Assembly (NCBI GenBank): GCA_034509925.1
Contig: CM067538.1
Location: forward strand, 3,339,001-3,403,000
Length of the DNA stretch: 64,000 nt
From: Hirudinaria manillensis
Lineage: Eukaryota; Annelida; Clitellata; Hirudinida; Hirudinidae
Direction: 5' to 3'
Each line of letters begins with the position of its first letter. Position 1 is the stretch's first letter. The position numbers were made by a program, and so were the translations under genes. This document shows, piece by piece, positions 48,501 to 59,384 of the stretch. The notes under the pieces are model-generated. The model was not told where the DNA came from. It saw nothing but the letters and a program-made list of their open reading frames with translations, and did not search any database.

Positions 48501-51500
48501 CTAAATTAATCGGCCGAAATAATTTTTAATATTTTTATTTCATTTCTTTATAATCTTCTACATAAATAAAAATGTAAGTTTGTGTTTGTTTCAAATGAAC
48601 GTTCTCTGAAAGTTAAATTTAAATGTTCGCCTATTTTCGTCCCTGGCAAGATGGCCGGATTTTCGAAAAAAGCGTATTTTTACAGGATATGTAAGTTTGT
48701 GTTTGTTTCAAATGAACGTTCTCTGAAAGTTCTTAACCAATTGTTTTGAAATTTTGGCACAACATGGTACACGGTTAGATGAGTGTTTTTTTTATATAGG
48801 TTTCATATAGATATTATTAAACGATATTAAATTCATCTTTGGTTTGTTTCTTTTAGAAACTATCAATAAAACTGATCAAACTAAGCATTGTGAAATTGTA
48901 AAATAAAAGTCGTTTTTGTTTGAATCCAAATTATGCCAAGGCCAATTGCGAAATTAGAATTGCGGCCGAACTTCTTGGGTTCCACCTGTGCGAAAGTTGT
49001 TTAAAGGCGAACGGGGATGGTCTCAATAAATTTGTTGAAGGGAATTCAAAAGGCCAGTTGAAAGGTCTTATTAAATATATAGAATTGAAAACTATTATGA
49101 CACAGATACCATGTGCGAAACCATTAGAGATCAAGGAAAGCAAATAAATGTTCTGCGTAAAACAAATTCGAAATGGTTGATCTAACCTCAGGACTCATTT
49201 CGTTGCATCATAAATTCTGTAATTTAATGACGTCAAAAGAATTGGTTGAAAAAGTACTTCCAAATATTCAAACCAATTATAAGATTGGCTGAGTGAACGA
49301 GCTAATCAAGAGCCAAGAACAAATACGTCGATGAACCGAACAATATTAATCAATCCAATATTAAAAGCGAGGCAGTCACTTATAATAACATCAACATTGT
49401 TGAGGAAGCAACTCTGAAATTACTTGACCAGTTGCTTTGAAATTTTGACACAACATAGTGCTCGATTGGAGGAGTGTTTGTATATAGGTTTCATATATAT
49501 GCCACAACTATATCATGTAAAAATACGCTTTTTTCGAAAATCCGGCCATCTTGCCATGGACGAAAAAAGGCGAACATTTAAATTTTTATTGCATTTCTTT
49601 ATCAATAAAAATTTAATTTTAAAACGCACTTTAAAACTAAAATTAATTAAAATAATCAAATTCATTTATTTAATATAATCTATATAAATAAAAATGCAAT
49701 GAGTGTTTGTATCGTGCAAATGTTCTCTGAAAGTTCTTAACCAATTGCTTTGAAATTTTGACACAACATAGTGCTCGATTAGGGGAGTGTTTCTATATAG
49801 CTATAGTTGAAACAATCATAACTGATATAGGAAAAGTTCAGAGTTCAAAAAAATTAACATTTATTAACACGAAATCTAAGATTGAAAACGCCGATGATAG
49901 TCAAAGGAAAAAAAGAACATAATTGGTCTCCACCACATTTGCAGGATATGATGGATATTATTTATACAGAGGAAGATCGATAGCAGATATAAGTAAATTA
50001 GCAGTAAAACAAATGCGAAAAGGTTGATCTGACTTCAGGACGAATTTCATTGCCTCATAATTTCTGTATTTTCGTGACAAAAAGATAGAAGAATTGATTG
50101 AAAAAGTACTTCGAGATATTCAAAGCATTAGAATCATGGGCAATTTTTCTAGAATCGGGAAACCTGATAATGCCTATATTTGTACAGAGAACGGAACAAC
50201 TAAACCTCAAGCATTGTGAAATTGTAAAAATAAACATCTTAGCAAATATGTGCTAAATTTCTTTCTTTTAAAATTAATTAAATTAAGCCACAGCAACGCG
50301 TGGCAGGGCACCGCTAGTTAGAAATAAAAAGATCGACTTGCCAAATGCGACCATCAAACTTTGCGCAATGAATCTTCTCAAATATCCACAAAGGAAGGAC
50401 GATACAGAATCCATTGCAGCAAATGTCATCATTGCATAGCCCACCATATGTAATCCTACTGAACATGTGATATATGACTACAAATCATTAGAATAAGTTT
50501 AAAAACCACCGTACAGCTATTTGGATGTTAGCCAAACGTACGTTTGTAAAATCAGCGTAGATGAAAGCTTCCTGAAAACCAAGGTAGGCCATCAGCGGAA
50601 GCATAAATTTCATTTTTGGATCTAAATGCAGATTCCATATTTCACAAATCTGATTTTTCAGATCAAGTTTAGACTTATAGAAAATGATGTCTAATTTATC
50701 TAGAAAAATAGCAACAATAAGATGAGCTTGCAAGGTGATAACCATAAATATGGTTAGGAGCACATATATTACGTTTTTGTCGATACCAAAATCAAACTTT
50801 TGCTTTTCCACTGATAAAATCCATTTGCAACTTCCAAAGTATGATTCATTCGACTCATTCATTATTTTTGTTGAATTTGCAAAAGAAAATGTATGGAACA
50901 CTGCCGACGATAGGAGATTACCTAGGAAGTGGGCAAGATACATCATAAAGAGAAAGTAACCATGGAAAGCGGAGATGATGTGATCAGGTCGTTTATTAGC
51001 TGCAGAGGCATAAGAAACTGCGATGCTAGTCAAATATGTACTCTGAGCCACTAACAGATTAGCCATAGTAAATCCTAGAAAGAGAGTTGAAGGTATCAAA
51101 GTTATAAATATTGGGTAGAAGTTGGAGGCAACGTAAAGAGAATTTCCTATCAACATTACAGTAATTACTCGTTTGGGTCTTACTCTTTGGACAATAGAGT
51201 TTGCCAGGATACATCCTGCAGCAAAAGCAGCATTCATGCAAGCCAAAGAGACTAATCCCAAACTGTCTTTGCTATTAATACTCGTCTGAAGATTGCGAAG
51301 AGAGAAAAATGCAGAGAATACAAGCAGAAAACAGAAACTTAGAACTATCAAGTTTTTCAAGTAAGATCTTTTTAATTTTAAGGCATCGGATCTTCGAAGA
51401 AATATATCCTGGGGCGATAAAATCGACTCCTCAAATCTTTTATCAAATATTCTGTTGTCATTGTTGGCAAAATATTTTTCGTCGTGAAAAGCCCCTGCGG

Positions 51501-51708
51501 ATCCTTTTCTGATATGTTGGATATACTTCTTCGTAAGAGATGTCTTTAAAAGAATTCCTTCATCATTGTCATCATTGTCATAAATATCCTCTTTAGTCCA
51601 TTTCAAATTGTTGAAGATAGAATCACTTTCTTCCCAGTACAAAATATTTGATAATTTGGTACTTGCAAATGATGATTCAAAAGAGTCTTTCTTAGACGAA
51701 CTTTCCAT
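45516..51708 (-). CDS. UNC-93-like multipass membrane protein
   Basis: MFS-fold membrane protein of the UNC-93 family. Four exons: 51708–50542, 50477–50342, 47743–47612, 45787–45516; lengths total 1707 bases (568 residues) and phases fit. An acidic serine-rich N-terminus of about 125 residues precedes the first membrane span. Family matches: NLIVLSFCFLLVFSAFFSLRNLQ, SLACMNAAFAAGCIL, LIPSTLFLGFTMANLLVAQS-TYLT, VGYAMMTFAAMDSVSSFLCG (human VGYVMICFGATDALCSVLYG), DGIWQTLTN (human DAVWQTQNN) and RMYQALGFTIASIYS (human RLWEALGFVIAFGYS). ATG 51708 chosen as the first Met in frame. Exon 2 ends at GCAAGT, a GC–AG intron, because only this keeps both phase and family spacing into exon 3. The second intron is filled with Helitron sequence. 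Family members include channel regulators and trafficking chaperones, so the exact role is open. Confidence 0.92.
46729..46775 (-). other. tRNA T-arm-like stretch
   Basis: Minus strand contains 'atggattcgaatcccgtc', similar to a tRNA B box (GGTTCGAATCC) but with an extra A. No matching A box at the right distance. Possibly a decayed tRNA-derived repeat; weak. Confidence 0.2.
48063..48281 (+). mobile_element. Helitron 5' end, UNC-93 intron 2
   Basis: Begins TCTATATAAATAAAAATGCA after an A, and runs through the family sequence 'ctttgaaattttgacacaac' and 'tttcatatatatgcc' to 'ggcgaacatttaaat'. Sits antisense to UNC-93. Its own 3' end is not obvious; it may share the terminus at 50317 in a nested arrangement. 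Confidence 0.65.
48555..48830 (+). mobile_element. Rearranged Helitron 5'-end copy
   Basis: A second start-like sequence (tctacataaataaaaatg) is followed after 60 bases by a segment (48617–48684) that is the inverse of 48213–48281, then a repeat of the start sequence 'atgtaagtttgtgtttgttt' and the family body up to 'ataggtttcatata'. This is an internal rearrangement, not a simple insertion. Confidence 0.6.
48900..49415 (+). pseudogene. Helitron helicase fragment
   Basis: Plus-strand, mixed frames. VDLTSGLISLHHKFCNLMTS (about 49172–49231), ELVEKVLPNIQTNYKI, and DWLSERANQ then, in another frame, SEAVTYNNINIVEEA match in order the Pif1-type helicase part of Rep/Hel proteins (family: G.ITLP..FC….TT.EL.DKVFPNI..NY….WLSERAIL…I…..VVEDEA). 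Only this C-terminal stretch is present and it is frame-broken. A 75-codon frame at 48920–49147 precedes it and may be part of the same gene. Confidence 0.65.
49424..49585 (+). mobile_element. Helitron 5'-region fragment
   Basis: Closely matches 48115–48281 without the first 50 bases: 'ttgctttgaaattttgacac', 'atatgccacaactatatcat', 'ccggccatcttgcc'. Its beginning is fused to the helicase fragment on its left. Confidence 0.65.
49679..50317 (+). mobile_element. Non-autonomous Helitron with both ends
   Basis: Starts TCTATATAAATAAAAATGCA after an A and ends CTAG before a T. Ten bases before CTAG there is a hairpin, gccac (50287–50291) with gtggc (50300–50304) around the loop agcaacgc, as in animal Helitrons. 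Length 639 bases. It contains a decayed helicase piece (50020–50115) with LTSGRISLPHNFC. The insertion point is 24 bases from the UNC-93 exon 2 donor. Confidence 0.85.
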
Positions 51709-52129
51709 CAATATCTCCAACTTGCTCCAACTGATAATTTAAAATCGCTATATTTCGTTTTAATAAAGTGAAACGTATTTCTAGATTCCCGTGAAACAGC
51801 GTACAACAAATAATGGCTCTGTTCGTCGATCAATGCGGCTTTAAAATGACGGTAGTGTGCAATTGCATAAAATATGAAAATTTTATGAAAATGTTGCTTA
51901 CTAAAAATTATAAAATAAAGTTAACTGACAGTTAAATTAACTTATACATTATATTTTGTGTGACATTTAAAAAATTAGTTGAAGTTGAAATATAGTTTTA
52001 TCATAATCCTAGCGAAAAGCTCATTAATTTATGTTTAATTAAATCATTTAAGATGTCCTAAAGAAAAAGTTAAAGGTGTTTTGATACTTTTTAACATCTT
52101 TATTTACAAAATATAATCAGAATTAGTTG
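51709..52129. other. UNC-93 upstream region
   Basis: AT-rich; holds the presumed 5' untranslated region and promoter of the minus-strand UNC-93 gene. No other feature recognised. Confidence 0.35.
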
Positions 52130-52510
52130 CTAGGGAATTTTTCAACCTATAAATGGACGTTTCTAGGAGTACGGATGGATGAATGCCTAAATTGGTCTGA
52201 ACACGCTCAGCTGTAAAGTTGCTAGGAGCAACGGAGTTTTGTTGCTGTCTGGATGTTAAAACTGCCACCATGCTTTATTATGCTATGATATTTCCATATC
52301 TTTCTTAACGTAACATGTTATGGGCGTTTAAGACCAGAGTAAAGCTATCCATACCCACTGTTCCATCTTTGTGCCACGTTATTCCGAAAGTAAAATCTTT
52401 TCACGAAATGTTTACAGTGTCTTTACAGTTTATAACAACCTTTGTCCTAGTTGATAATCAGACGGAAAAGACCAGAGCTGGAGAAATCCAGCTAAAGAAC
52501 ATAACATGAA
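52130..52510 (+). pseudogene. LINE reverse transcriptase thumb remnant
   Basis: Plus-strand pieces in different frames: TFLGVRMDECLNWSEH, then YYAMIFPYLS followed by a stop and RNMLWAF, then KTRVKLSIPT. They follow the pattern of the region behind the reverse transcriptase in jockey/CR1-type LINEs ('FLGV.ID..L.W..H…LYYSLIYPYL.Y.N.VWG'). Several stops and frame changes. No ends identified. Confidence 0.6.
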
Positions 52511-53460
52511 TTTCAAAATTTTAATAAATGTAGGTAAAGTGAATGGAGAATATTATGAATTTTATAGATAAGAATTTAGGCGTCGGCAAAGACATGGCAA
52601 GAGAAGCGATTTTAAGTATAAAAATAGTATTTTTCAATCCCGTTGGCGTTGGCCTGGGGTCTATATTCGATCGGATCCAGATCCGGATTTAGACAAAATA
52701 GGTGAACAATTGCTATGTATAACTTGGGTCAACTCATTGTTGAATAAAATGCATTTATTTTATTAAATAATAATTATAATAATAAACGAATGAATTCTAT
52801 TATTGGATACAGTTTATTGTTCACGTTAACTCTCAAGACAGTCAATCTGGACTGAATTGTACTTAGACCTGATAGCCTCCGCCACCAGCCGATAGATGCC
52901 GGTTATATGGCCCTTAGCCAGCCATCGTCAATTGTTTTAATACATTCGCCATTTCGAGCCAATTCCAAATTAATCCCTGCGTTTAAAATATTGATTAACC
53001 GATTTCGATTTTTATCAACCAAAATTAAAATATTATATTAGTAATCTTCAAATACAAAAATGATTGATTTATTAAAGCTGTTAATTTTACTCGTATGGTC
53101 TAGTTTGAATTTTTGTCTAGTTTTGGTTGGTTTTGGTTAGTCGTTTCAGACGATGGAGGTAAAAAAGTGCGTAAAAAAGGTCATAAACGCCACTTAATTT
53201 TCGATTAATTCTCAAATAAGTTAACCTAGCAAAGTCGATTTTGCAATTAATAAGCAATGATATTACTTATAACAAATATCTTTTGTATTGAAAAAGTGCT
53301 CAAGAACTCGCCAAACCGTCCAAAAATGGCAATGAAAACAAGATCAAAAATTACGGACAAATTCATTTTGCGATTAAACTATTAACTTTCAATTGTAATC
53401 AAACATCAATATTAATTAATAAAAATTGTCCATTATTTTTTGAAATATTCATACATCCAC
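52511..53460. other. Intergenic
   Basis: AT-rich, no exon or repeat family recognised. A short GC-richer patch at about 52640–52690 and another at 52860–52930 may be repeat fragments. Confidence 0.3.
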
Positions 53461-53464
53461 ATTT

Positions 53465-53850
53465 CATTGATTTAATAGTTGCTTCCATATATTCTTTTTC
53501 CATGCCCTCGTTATGATGAAGTTATGACCTCTCCCAGCTCTTTCTTTTTTCCACCTTCGTACACTTTATTGGCAATCTTCAAAGAGTTGAGGACCGGTGA
53601 TAAAGCTGGTCAACTCAATAATCTTAATTCCATTTTCCTCCAGGACTCTCACCAGCGTGGAGACGTGTATTGAGGCGTTATCATATTGAAACATACAATT
53701 ATTAAAATAATTATTATTAGCAAATGATGGCAGAAGCCTATCCAGTGTTTCAATATAATTGTGGGGTTTCTTAAAACGATGTCCTGAAGCACATTTAGAA
53801 ATAAACAAAAGGAAGAATCAGTTTTTATTAAGCGACATTCACCTCTTCAA
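53465..53850 (-). pseudogene. Tc1/mariner transposase C-terminal remnant
   Basis: Minus-strand frame (53808–53566) contains FQYDNASIHVSTLVR and LEENGIKIIEL, matching the second catalytic Asp block of Tc1/mariner transposases (FQ.DNA..H.S…..EENGI.VLEWP). The 'PDLNPIENLW' segment is missing, and a frame change leads into a piece with KKERAGRG ('VYEGGK' region). Not the same copy as 43690. Inactive. Confidence 0.7.
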
Positions 53851-55349
53851 GCGATTCTTATACCTTTAACCGAGGTCCATCGCAATATTCAGTTTCATCA
53901 TTAAGTTATCACAGAGTTACTAAAACATAAAAAAAACATTCTCCCAGACTTAAAGTTACCGGAAACCAGGGTTATTTCAAAATTGTAATTTACAAATAAA
54001 CTGGTTTTAAAAATTTATTTAAATATTTAAAAAATGCATTTCAAGTGGAACAAATTTTTTTCTTTAAAAAGCTTAAACTGGCTCCTGCGTTGGTACAGCG
54101 GTTTTCCTTTCATTTCTTGATTTCCATTGTTTATACAATTCCATTCCTTGGATTAACGTGTCCATCAGAAATGCCAAAAAGCTTAAAAAGGCGAATACCT
54201 ACAAATGACAATAAACTTGTAAATAATACTAAAACATATGAATTTAGAACTATATTTTTGATCAAAACAAGCGAATATAACATAAAAATATTTTTAAAAA
54301 CATGTTCTTATGTCGGCATGAAATAAAATAGATGCAATAATTGTTTTTAGATGCTGCCCGAAAATATAGAAATTTATTAGATCTAAAAATAAAAGCGTGA
54401 GCGCCAATCCTATATTTTTTATCCGTAATATATAATTACTTTCAATACTTAAGCTGCCTCTTATGACCAAATTATGCTTTATAAATGTGAAATATAATAT
54501 TAGTTCAACTCTTCATGCCATGGGCCCAATTAACGCAACATTAACATTTAAATCCAGTAGTTTTCCGATGACAAAATTAAAACCAAGCAATTAGTGATGG
54601 GCTAACTCTGAAATGATTATCGAATGAGCATAATTTATCGTTCAGCATAATTTAGCATCGTTCAGTCTGCTGGGACAGTTGTGCTTATTTATGAGCTCAC
54701 GATAGATTCAAACGTAGCTCACCTCACAAAAAATCACACACACACAATCAACGCTCATTCTTAATAATCCGTACTTCGTATTCATCTCAGTGACAACACA
54801 AAATGCTTTCTCCCGCAAATATGTGATCGCAAATGACACCAAACTCTCAAATAACTGGTAAATGGATATATCTTTTCAATAGTTATTTAAATTTTTAAGG
54901 GTTCCTCGCGGAAACCTATCCTCGTGGACAGATCCTAAAGGGAAAACGTATTTAAGATCAACGGAAAAAAATCAACGTGTTATTGGCAGGGAAACGTTTC
55001 GCTATTTAAGTGGGTTATTAATAAGATTTTTACTAGATAGACAATTAATTTCCGTAACATTTATTAATTTAGTTTAAAATTATTTATATACTTTAAAATA
55101 CAAAAATGTTTTAGATTATAAACATCAAAGAAAGCTATTCCAAGCTCAGTAACAAAGATTTTTTTACATATTATATGATGGTATTGACAAATTTAAAAAA
55201 AAAAGATGTAATTAAATTATATAAATGTAATTAATATTAATCAAATTTAGGATGTAACCAAAATCAGGTTGAATTTCAGAATATCTTTTGTGCATTTGGC
55301 ATTTAGCTTTATTTCGGCTAGTTTTTTTTTCATATTATCGGCCAACGCT
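53851..55349. other. Intergenic
   Basis: AT-rich. Two plus-strand frames of 60–90 codons (e.g. 54045–54326) are low-complexity K/F/I-rich and not persuasive. The missing last exon of the MARVEL gene, if it exists, should be here; I did not find a convincing one. Confidence 0.3.
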
Positions 55350-56128
55350 TCAAAGTATGATTTTTAAACAAACCGCGGCAGCAGAAATAGCCCCATCCAA
55401 ATAACCCCTGGAAGCAGCAACAATCCCTGCTATCAAGAAAAATAGAGAGATTATACCATATGTTATCAGCTCCTGCAAGTCAAATTCAATAGAAGGATTT
55501 AATATAACAGTTCTTCTGAAAAAAATTAATTGTAAGAACTTTTCAGATAATCGATTAGTATTCTCCATATTATTTTACCAGCATCAGATATTATCCAATA
55601 ATATTAGTAATCAAAGTATTACTAAAATCTCTAGATTTATAATGTTAAACAAATATTCATTGAAAATTATGTCTAAATCCAAAAGATCATCGATTTTTAG
55701 ATTATACGATTTTTTTACAGAATTATTTTTCTCCCTTTATGAAATATCAGACATTATTATATTATCTACAATATATATATATATAAATAAAAAAGAAAAA
55801 GCTTTGAAACTCACGACGAAATAATTGACGAAGATTAGAGGGACGGCATTGAAGAGATGAAGAATAAACCAAACAGTGGCATTAAAAAAACCACTAAATG
55901 ATACAAAACCAACCCATCCTCCACCGAGATAGCCCCAATTTGCAGAACTCGATAATGCAAACGTCATTATAGAAAGAATCTGAAAAGATAATAATGACGA
56001 TGTTTACTAATTTTTGTTTCATGACTGGAAAATATGCTTACAATTTGAAGAAGTTTTAAAATTCCTTGTAAGGATTTGATATAATCTTTCCGTAAGGTTT
56101 GTCTTGGAGCATCATTACCAGCGTTCAT
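55350..56128 (-). CDS. MARVEL-domain (CMTM-like) membrane protein
   Basis: Small multi-span membrane protein; MARVEL proteins act in vesicle trafficking and membrane apposition. Exons 56128–56042 (MNAGNDAPRQTLRKDYIKSL), 55979–55815 and 55472–55350 or –55374, all phase 0. Spans: about residues 24–43 (LKLLQIILSIMTFALS), 53–75 (FVSFSGFFNATVWFILHLF), then ITYGIISLFFLIAGIVAAS. After GYLDGAISAAA the exon either reads through to VCLKIIL and a stop, leaving a short fourth span, or splices at GTTTGT to an exon I could not find. The charged linker before TM1 followed by four spans and the short loop with S-R-G-Y fit CMTM/plasmolipin-like proteins. Family assignment is by pattern, not close identity. 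Start: first ATG in frame; an acceptor-like TTTTAG precedes it, so a 5' non-coding exon is likely. Confidence 0.7.
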
Positions 56129-56434
56129 GTTTGTAACCTAAAACTAATAAAATGACATATAGTTTAAAACGTAGTTCTACAATTCATCTGATTGATAATA
56201 GTCCGACAAAATGTCCAACTCATACAAATTATTTTTAGATAGATTAGTTAAATTTTGTTTTATATGGATCATTGAAATCACAGGGAATGTCAACGAATGG
56301 AAATTTCATCACAGGCAAATTCATTACATTGTAATGAATTCCCAAAAGGGAAAATAAATTTCAATTATGCAGATGACGACGTCTTTAAATATAATAAGAC
56401 AATAAGACGTGCATTTAAACAATAGATTTTTACA

Positions 56435-56586
56435 TGATATAGTTGTGGCATATATATGAAACCTATATAAAAAAAGACTCCTCTAATCGAGCACTATGTT
56501 GTGTCAAAATTTCAAAGCAATTGGTTAAGTACTTCCAGAGAACATTTACATGATACAAACACACATTGCATTTTTATTTAAATAGA
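56435..56586 (-). mobile_element. Helitron 5'-end fragment
   Basis: Minus strand starts TCTATTTAAATAAAAATGCA after an A and follows the family sequence (ctttgaaattttgacacaac; tttcatatatatgccacaac) to 'catgtaaaaat', where it stops. Same family as the copies at 22657, 48063 and 49679. No 3' end. Confidence 0.7.
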
Positions 56587-59384
56587 TAAGTTTAAACTAA
56601 GAGCCAAAATTCTGGGCCAAGCCCCTCATACAGATTATCTAGGATTCTTCTTTTACCATTCCCTTCTGTTATAAATTGAAGTCTAACAAAGATATCTAAG
56701 TAACATTTTTCCGAAATATTTACATTGTTGCCCTTGTCCTCACTAACGGCTTGTTCGTTTTTCGGAGACAATGATCTCGAAAGAAGCTCATTTATACATT
56801 TATGTACACGGATCAGAAGAAATCAGAAAAAAAGAAAAAAAATCTGAAAGTAGGCCTAAACTTAATGAGGCTGACGAGGTGATTCCCCTCGATATTTTTT
56901 ACTTGCATGTTGTATCAATCGATGTGCTACATCAAATGCATATTGAAGTCTAACTTTTCAACGCACATGTTACGAAAAGTTCAATGGCACTGCGATAAAT
57001 TTTACAGACCGAAATTTACGTTTGCGATATCGCGCTGACTTTTTTATTACTTTTTTGACTTTTTTTTATTCAAAGTTCAAAACTAATCACAAATTCATGG
57101 TACATCCCAAGGTAATTTAATAGGCGTCTGGGAGATAACCTGTTACAAAGTGACAAAAATTTCGGCAATACGTATGAAAGGGTCTTTACATAAATGATAA
57201 ACTGGTGGTGTTTATAAATGACAAGTGCACCTGTGCACAGGCATGTTGCTGTTTTGTAAATATATTTTCGAGTTGGCTATCGGCCGATTTTATTACAACT
57301 ATTTCTATGTATTGGCACTTAATAAGTTTTAATGATTTATTCATGTTTGAGTTGAATTTTATTTTAATTATTTAAACACGTTTGTCTGTAATTCGTTAAA
57401 ACAGCGTTAAGCAGAACCGAAAATGATCAATCAACCCTTATTATTAAAATGATGATATTCAATAGTCTCACTGGTTTAATGAAAGGCTTTACCACAAAAG
57501 GGAACAAATTGTAAAATTTATTAGTTATTTTCAACCTAGCTTGTTTAGAAAAACATTCAATGCCAAATTACACCATTTTATTAATTAATGTTGTTATTAA
57601 AGGAACAAAATCCAGAAATAAATGTAATTGGAAGGATTGTTAAAGCTTTCGCTAATTTAGTCATTAACATAGTATAATATTTGGTTGGATGGCAGGGTTG
57701 AGTGAACACTTTTTCATTTTGTAATTCCAATAATAATGGAAAATGAATAAATTTTTGAATGACAATATGGCGTTGTTAAATCGTCTGCTAGATGGTAAAA
57801 ACATAAACATCCACAAAGTTATTTTTTTGTGTAAATTCTGTAATAGCATACACAGTTTTTATTCAATATCGGAATTTCAAAAAATTTTCATTCTACATTA
57901 GATCCCCTTTCAAATCAGGTAGAACAACTATTTTGGGAATTCCTAGGTAAATTTTATGATCAGTCAATTACGTTAAATGTTTTCAAATTTAGGACTTTAT
58001 TTTTAAATTTTAGTATTGAAATTCGATTTTTCGAAAATTCGAGACTTCTTAGTACTTATTTTCACAAATTTAAAATTACTTTTTAAGACCCAAAGATACC
58101 GTAGAGAATGCTCATTCAGTATAAATATTCGGAATCCGTCAGCCTACGGACATTCCAATCCGGCCTAGTTGTTTACTATTGCATCCGGCTTAACCGACAC
58201 GATGTCGTTGCTAATTATTATAAACGGCCTTAATTATATTTAATTTAATTTCATCGGACTTAATAGAAATATAATATTCTGGTCAGATGTATGAAATGTA
58301 AATATCCACGGAACGAACGGAATGTGTTCATTGTTAATTGTACGACCACACTAGAGAATATGAAAATTTGAATTCATTTATAGTAACAGTTTTTAAACCA
58401 CTATATACATAGGTATATGACATCTAAAATATAAATAAATATCATATACGTGTGTGTCAACCGTTATAATCAAACACAACTATTCACCTTAAATTAATGA
58501 ACAAGACTTAATTAAAATTCTAATTAATCTTACCTATATGAACAACTAAAAGGACGGTATAATCCAAGTATTTTCTGAATAACTCTATCATCAAATTTCT
58601 CAATCAGCTTTACGAAAACTTTAAAGGGGCTAACGCAGCTGGCTTTTCAGAGGCTCATCACAGCTAATCTATTTTTAACTGCTATTATTAACGTCAGCAT
58701 CAGCGGGACCAGGTTATTGCTCGTTGCAATTTCTATATTAAGAATTTCTTCTATATATAACGAATTCCTTTTAAACTTATTAGATCGAAAGCGTTTGCTT
58801 TCAAATTTACATTCTATAGTTTAATAAATTCTTATTTTAAGAGACCTCAGAATAATGGGGCATGGTTGAAAATTCTTACAAAAAATTATAAGCATTTAGA
58901 ATATTTAAAATATTCATAATGGCAATTACAGTACCGTATCAAGTGGGTGTACACAGCTCGCATGTTATATTCGATTTTACGTATCTCGCACCACCTTCCA
59001 GTAACGAATCATCTCCCTCTTCCAAATCTTGAACCAAACGTTAGTGATCGACCGGGAGGTCAGTTTTGTTCGGGGCTGGTCGCTTGCTTTTGTAAGGATA
59101 TCCCTAGTGTTTGACAATTCCTTTTGCAGAGGTGTGCGAGGCCTTCGCATAGGAAATATATTTTCTGTGGTTTTGCTATGAATGCACGAGTTTACCTTTT
59201 AAACTGCTGTTTATCTGGCGTCACACACTTCTCGAAGGACCTGGTTCTGTCGCCAGGTATACCGGCCATTAGCAAGGGCATATGTGCAACTGGTAAGCAT
59301 GTGATGCAATATCTCTGCAAATCCTGCATTAGGTGTCTTACATCAAGCCTTACTTCCGCAAATTGTTCTTGCATTACATTTTAC
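56587..59384. other. Intergenic
   Basis: Long AT-rich interval. 56771–56953 (plus) has a 60-codon charged frame (HGSEEIRKKEKKSES) with no resemblance. 58060–58330 is GC-richer with scattered CpG. 59000–59370 is GC-richer and antisense-open but without family match; it may be further LINE or repeat material. No gene assigned. Confidence 0.3.
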
